Positions 5,287 through 6,957 of a DNA stretch of 6,957 bases are shown here, one piece after another (the first letter of the stretch is position 1; every line of letters begins with the position of its first letter). Location: the NCBI GenBank assembly GCA_003484265.1, contig DNDO01000049.1, positions 32,517 to 39,473 on the forward strand, read 5' to 3'. The DNA comes from Anaerolineae bacterium. Its GTDB lineage: Bacteria > Chloroflexota > Anaerolineae > Anaerolineales > Villigracilaceae. Below the pieces are notes generated by a model. The model did not search any database and was not told the origin of the DNA. It saw only the letters and a list, made by a program, of their open reading frames with translations. The translations under genes and the position numbers were made by a program.

Positions 5287-5962
5287 AACTATCCCCTTCA
5301 TTATATCTATCCATTCCTCCATCCCGATATAAGACTACTTCCCCCGCGCCGTACACATTCCACGTTCCATCTTTGCCGTCATCGATCATGCCAGTCCGCT
5401 CGTCGATGCCGAGCAGGGTCACATCAGGGAGTTGCTTCGTCAGTGTCGGCGCCCAGTTCTTCCCGAAGGTGTTGTGATGCGGCAGCACCAATGAATTGGG
5501 TACGAGATTCAACCCTTCAACGACCTTCCCGGAACCCGGATCATAATAAAACCCGCACATCACCATCGCACCCGCGCTCGATCCCGCGATGACCGCTCCA
5601 TTAATATGGGCATCCTCGACCGCCTTCCATGCGAGGCTGTCTTTCAACGTCTGTCCGAGATAATGTGTGAACCCTCCCAGCAGGTAGATCAATTTTGCAT
5701 CCCGTAATGAGTTCGCGATTTCCTCATCGTTCGCGGCGGCTTTGTCGATTACCGGCAGAGACTCGATATCATTTACCCCCAAACTTTGGAACCATCTGAT
5801 CCCGTTGTTCCCAGCCCGGCGATGATTATCGTCCGGCGCAGCAGCTGTTGGAATGATTCGAAGCGGGGCGTTGAAACCGCCTGCCAGTTCGATTGCGCGC
5901 AGATCAGGGTCACGCATCTGTCCGCCGAACTCCGCGCCGCCTTCCAAAAGCAAATACCCCAT
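5273..5962 (-). CDS. Peptidase S51 family protein (cyanophycinase/dipeptidase E-like)
   Basis: A serine peptidase-like protein of the S51 clan, related to alpha-aspartyl dipeptidase and cyanophycinase, with a class I glutamine-amidotransferase-like fold. Numbering from the ATG at 5962 (229 residues): N-terminal strand GYLLLEGGAEFGG, LIYLLGG(F) at about 91-98, nucleophile elbow GSSAGAM with S129, LPHHN with H162/H163, and GIDERTGM with E188. The cyanophycinase DQHF-R-R signature is absent, so cyanophycin is unlikely; a small exopeptidase for Asp- or Glu-containing dipeptides is more probable. An ATG at 5992 gives ten extra residues. I prefer 5962 because homology begins there and it follows the Nudix stop by one base (TGACATG), with GGATGG just upstream. 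It is probably cytoplasmic. Its 3' end overlaps the next promoter. Confidence 0.85.
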   Translation of the reverse strand: MGYLLLEGGAEFGGQMRDPDLRAIELAGGFNAPLRIIPTAAAPDDNHRRAGNNGIRWFQSLGVNDIESLPVIDKAAANDEEIANSLRDAKLIYLLGGFTHYLGQTLKDSLAWKAVEDAHINGAVIAGSSAGAMVMCGFYYDPGSGKVVEGLNLVPNSLVLPHHNTFGKNWAPTLTKQLPDVTLLGIDERTGMIDDGKDGTWNVYGAGEVVLYRDGGMDRYNEGDSFELR

Positions 5963-5963
5963 G

Positions 5964-6389
5964 TCACCATCCAAACTCGTCGAAAGATACACTATTCAAA
6001 TGATTTCCAATTGCTCGTTTCACATAGGGAATAATATTTTCGGGCAGGTCGTACACATCCGCCCAGCGCAGTTCGTCGCATTTGCCGGGTTCGGCATTGA
6101 ACGGCTCGCCATCCCATTGTTGGATGTGGACGAAGAAGTCCACGCGCTCATCGCCTTCGTTACGGTGCATGACTGACGAAATGTGGATGTCGCCCGCTTC
6201 AATACGGACCCCGATCTCTTCTTCCGCCTCACGGGCCGCCGCCGCACTTACGGTTTCACCGCCGTCCAAATGCCCCGCAGGCACGCTGTATTCGCCGTCG
6301 CGATATCCCGTATTGAATCGGCGCGATAACAAAATTTGGTCATTGCGAAAGAATAATAGGTGTACAGTAACAGGAAACTTTGAACGCAT
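5964..6389 (-). CDS. Nudix hydrolase
   Basis: 141 residues forming a single Nudix domain. The Nudix box is complete: G39 with x5 then E45 (GHLDGGE), x7, then REAEEEIGV at 53-61, where the E56-E58 cluster binds the metal ions. The start (SKFPVTVHLLFFRNDQILLS) is the usual first beta strands. Nudix enzymes cleave nucleoside diphosphates linked to another group, such as oxidised nucleotides, NADH, ADP-ribose or nucleotide sugars, but the short sequence gives no specificity motif that I can name. It sits 16 bases after the small membrane protein gene and one base before the peptidase start, so the three probably form one operon. No Shine-Dalgarno is obvious, which suits translation coupled to the upstream gene. 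Confidence 0.92.
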   Translation of the reverse strand: MRSKFPVTVHLLFFRNDQILLSRRFNTGYRDGEYSVPAGHLDGGETVSAAAAREAEEEIGVRIEAGDIHISSVMHRNEGDERVDFFVHIQQWDGEPFNAEPGKCDELRWADVYDLPENIIPYVKRAIGNHLNSVSFDEFGW

Positions 6390-6405
6390 TAATTGAGCGA
6401 AACCA

Positions 6406-6810
6406 TTACTTCAACAACAATCCGACTTTGTCGGGATTATTCGGGTCAGCCATATCCACCATCACAGGGACAACAGCCCCCACCTGCACCTGCGACAATC
6501 GGATAAGTGGAATGGTCATGGTCTTCGTGATCTTATAAGGATACCCATACGGCATTCGTATTTCCAGGTCCATTTTTACGCGCGGGTTATCGTTGATGCG
6601 CATGCCCGTATCTTCAAGCGATAGGATGGTCGCCTCGCCCTGTGTTCCCCTTGCCATCAACTCCTCCGCCCGCTTGCGTTGATTACGAAAGAAATAGATG
6701 GGAACTGCAATGGCAACGGCAGTGATCACCAGCGTACCCAGCACACTGACGCAGATGATCGCCAATGTCACGCCTGTAATGCTCAACCCGAACAATGTGA
6801 TGGGGTCCAT
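6406..6810 (-). CDS. Small membrane protein with a DUF3592-like soluble domain
   Basis: 134 residues from the preferred ATG. Residues about 4-42 are a long hydrophobic run, long enough for two tightly packed helices or one long one. A basic stretch (RNQRKRAEE) follows, marking the cytoplasmic side. The soluble C-terminal part reads GTQGEATILSLEDTGMRIND, then VKMDLEIRMPYG, YKITKTMTIPLIRL and VPVMVDMADPNNPDKVGLLL. It resembles the DUF3592-type pattern of a small beta domain in which a conserved A-x-I-L...TG...N-P is followed by a vD-p-d...V ending, but I am not certain of the family. An upstream ATG at 6867 would add 19 residues. AAAGGAGA nine bases before 6810 decides for the shorter form. It heads the Nudix-peptidase operon. 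Function unknown. Confidence 0.75.
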   Translation of the reverse strand: MDPITLFGLSITGVTLAIICVSVLGTLVITAVAIAVPIYFFRNQRKRAEELMARGTQGEATILSLEDTGMRINDNPRVKMDLEIRMPYGYPYKITKTMTIPLIRLSQVQVGAVVPVMVDMADPNNPDKVGLLLK

Positions 6811-6818
6811 GTAAGAAA

Positions 6819-6837
6819 TCTCCTTTGGCAGAGTATA
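6819..6837 (-). promoter_or_regulatory. Ribosome site and possible -10 for the small membrane protein
   Basis: AAAGGAGA (6819-6826) is a near-perfect Shine-Dalgarno with nine bases between GGAG and the ATG at 6810, and it fixes that start. Just upstream, TATACT (6832-6837) matches five of six bases of a -10, giving a very short leader. No matching -35 was found. The ribosome site is well supported and the -10 is weak. Confidence 0.5.
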
Positions 6838-6853
6838 CAGTGGATTATGAATA

Positions 6854-6957
6854 ATGAATATACACAATAACGGGTCTAAAAGTACCTATTCAACAGGTAC
6901 TGCCGCCCTCCCGGTGCGTAGGATGCATGAGCTATTGGAAGTACTTATCCCAAACCT
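6854..6957 (+). CDS. Possible start of a divergent gene (partial)
   Basis: An ATG at 6854 opens a frame with no stop up to the window edge (34 residues: MNIHNNGSKSTYSTGTAALP, then VRRMHELLEVLIPN). An in-frame ATG at 6923 is a second possible start and would leave only the more protein-like MHELLEVLIPN. There is no clear Shine-Dalgarno for either. A run of 34 sense codons is easily due to chance, and the same bases carry a 7-bp hairpin, so this is a weak call that needs the sequence beyond the edge. If real, it is transcribed away from the small membrane protein gene. Confidence 0.35.
   Translation, partial: MNIHNNGSKSTYSTGTAALPVRRMHELLEVLIPN
6881..6901. repeat. 7-bp hairpin at the right edge, terminator-like on the minus strand
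   Basis: AGTACCT (6881-6887) and AGGTACT (6895-6901) are perfect complements around a 7-base loop. Read on the minus strand the stem is followed by TTTAG, a short T run. A further segment AAGTACTT (6939-6946) could pair with AGGTACTT (minus strand, 6887-6880) as an alternative fold. That would look like an attenuator upstream of the membrane protein gene, or the end of an unseen gene. The stem is short and the T run weak. Confidence 0.4.

Noticed and set aside
5273..5962. True cyanophycinase
   Set aside because: The nucleophile elbow fits the S51 family, but the characteristic DQHF followed by spaced arginines is missing and no cyanophycin synthetase is nearby.

Overview
The window is about 7 kb of a bacterial chromosome of moderate GC content. 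Almost all genes lie on the minus strand. The overall flavour suggests Chloroflexota, probably an Anaerolineae relative: an APH(6)-type kinase, a GH1 glucosidase, a DnaQ-like exonuclease fused to a WYL-type domain, short-spaced membrane genes and dispersed palindromic repeats. This placement is inferred from recall of protein style and no marker gene proves it.

Layout from left to right. Bases 1-96 hold the 3' end of a plus-strand membrane protein gene. It converges on the first minus-strand gene at a perfect 19-bp hairpin (106-146) that should stop transcription both ways. Read right to left, the first minus-strand block is an RlmB/TrmH-type rRNA 2'-O-methyltransferase (2600-3337), a GH1 beta-glucosidase (1152-2477) and an APH(6)/hydroxyurea-type kinase (139-1110). 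The two gaps in this block are filled by repeats: a 104-bp imperfect palindrome (2495-2598) and five 8-bp units of the form AACGTTNN (1114-1153). The kinase itself carries a short low-complexity insertion that looks repeat-derived.

Bases 3338-3916 are a visibly AT-rich islet with two short plus-strand ORFs. One may be the truncated start of a DNA methyltransferase gene, cut off at a hairpin. The other is an unrecognised 63-residue protein. To the right is a coupled minus-strand pair: an exonuclease-WYL fusion (4447-5250) and a two-helix membrane protein (3917-4444). Their promoter has a consensus -10 six bases from the ATG and a perfect 15-bp palindrome between -35 and -10. This is the most interesting regulatory spot in the window.

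The last minus-strand group is a small membrane protein (6406-6810), a Nudix hydrolase (5964-6389) and an S51/cyanophycinase-like peptidase (5273-5962), with gaps of 16 and 1 bases, which looks like an operon. The right edge has a hairpin and an open plus-strand frame that may be the start of a divergent gene.

Most gene functions are housekeeping or metabolic. I see no CRISPR array, tRNA, rRNA or complete mobile element. The best candidates for something under-described are the exonuclease-WYL fusion with its operator-like palindrome, the recurring -10-N6-ATG (leaderless) arrangement, and the repeats that fill gaps or enter coding sequence.
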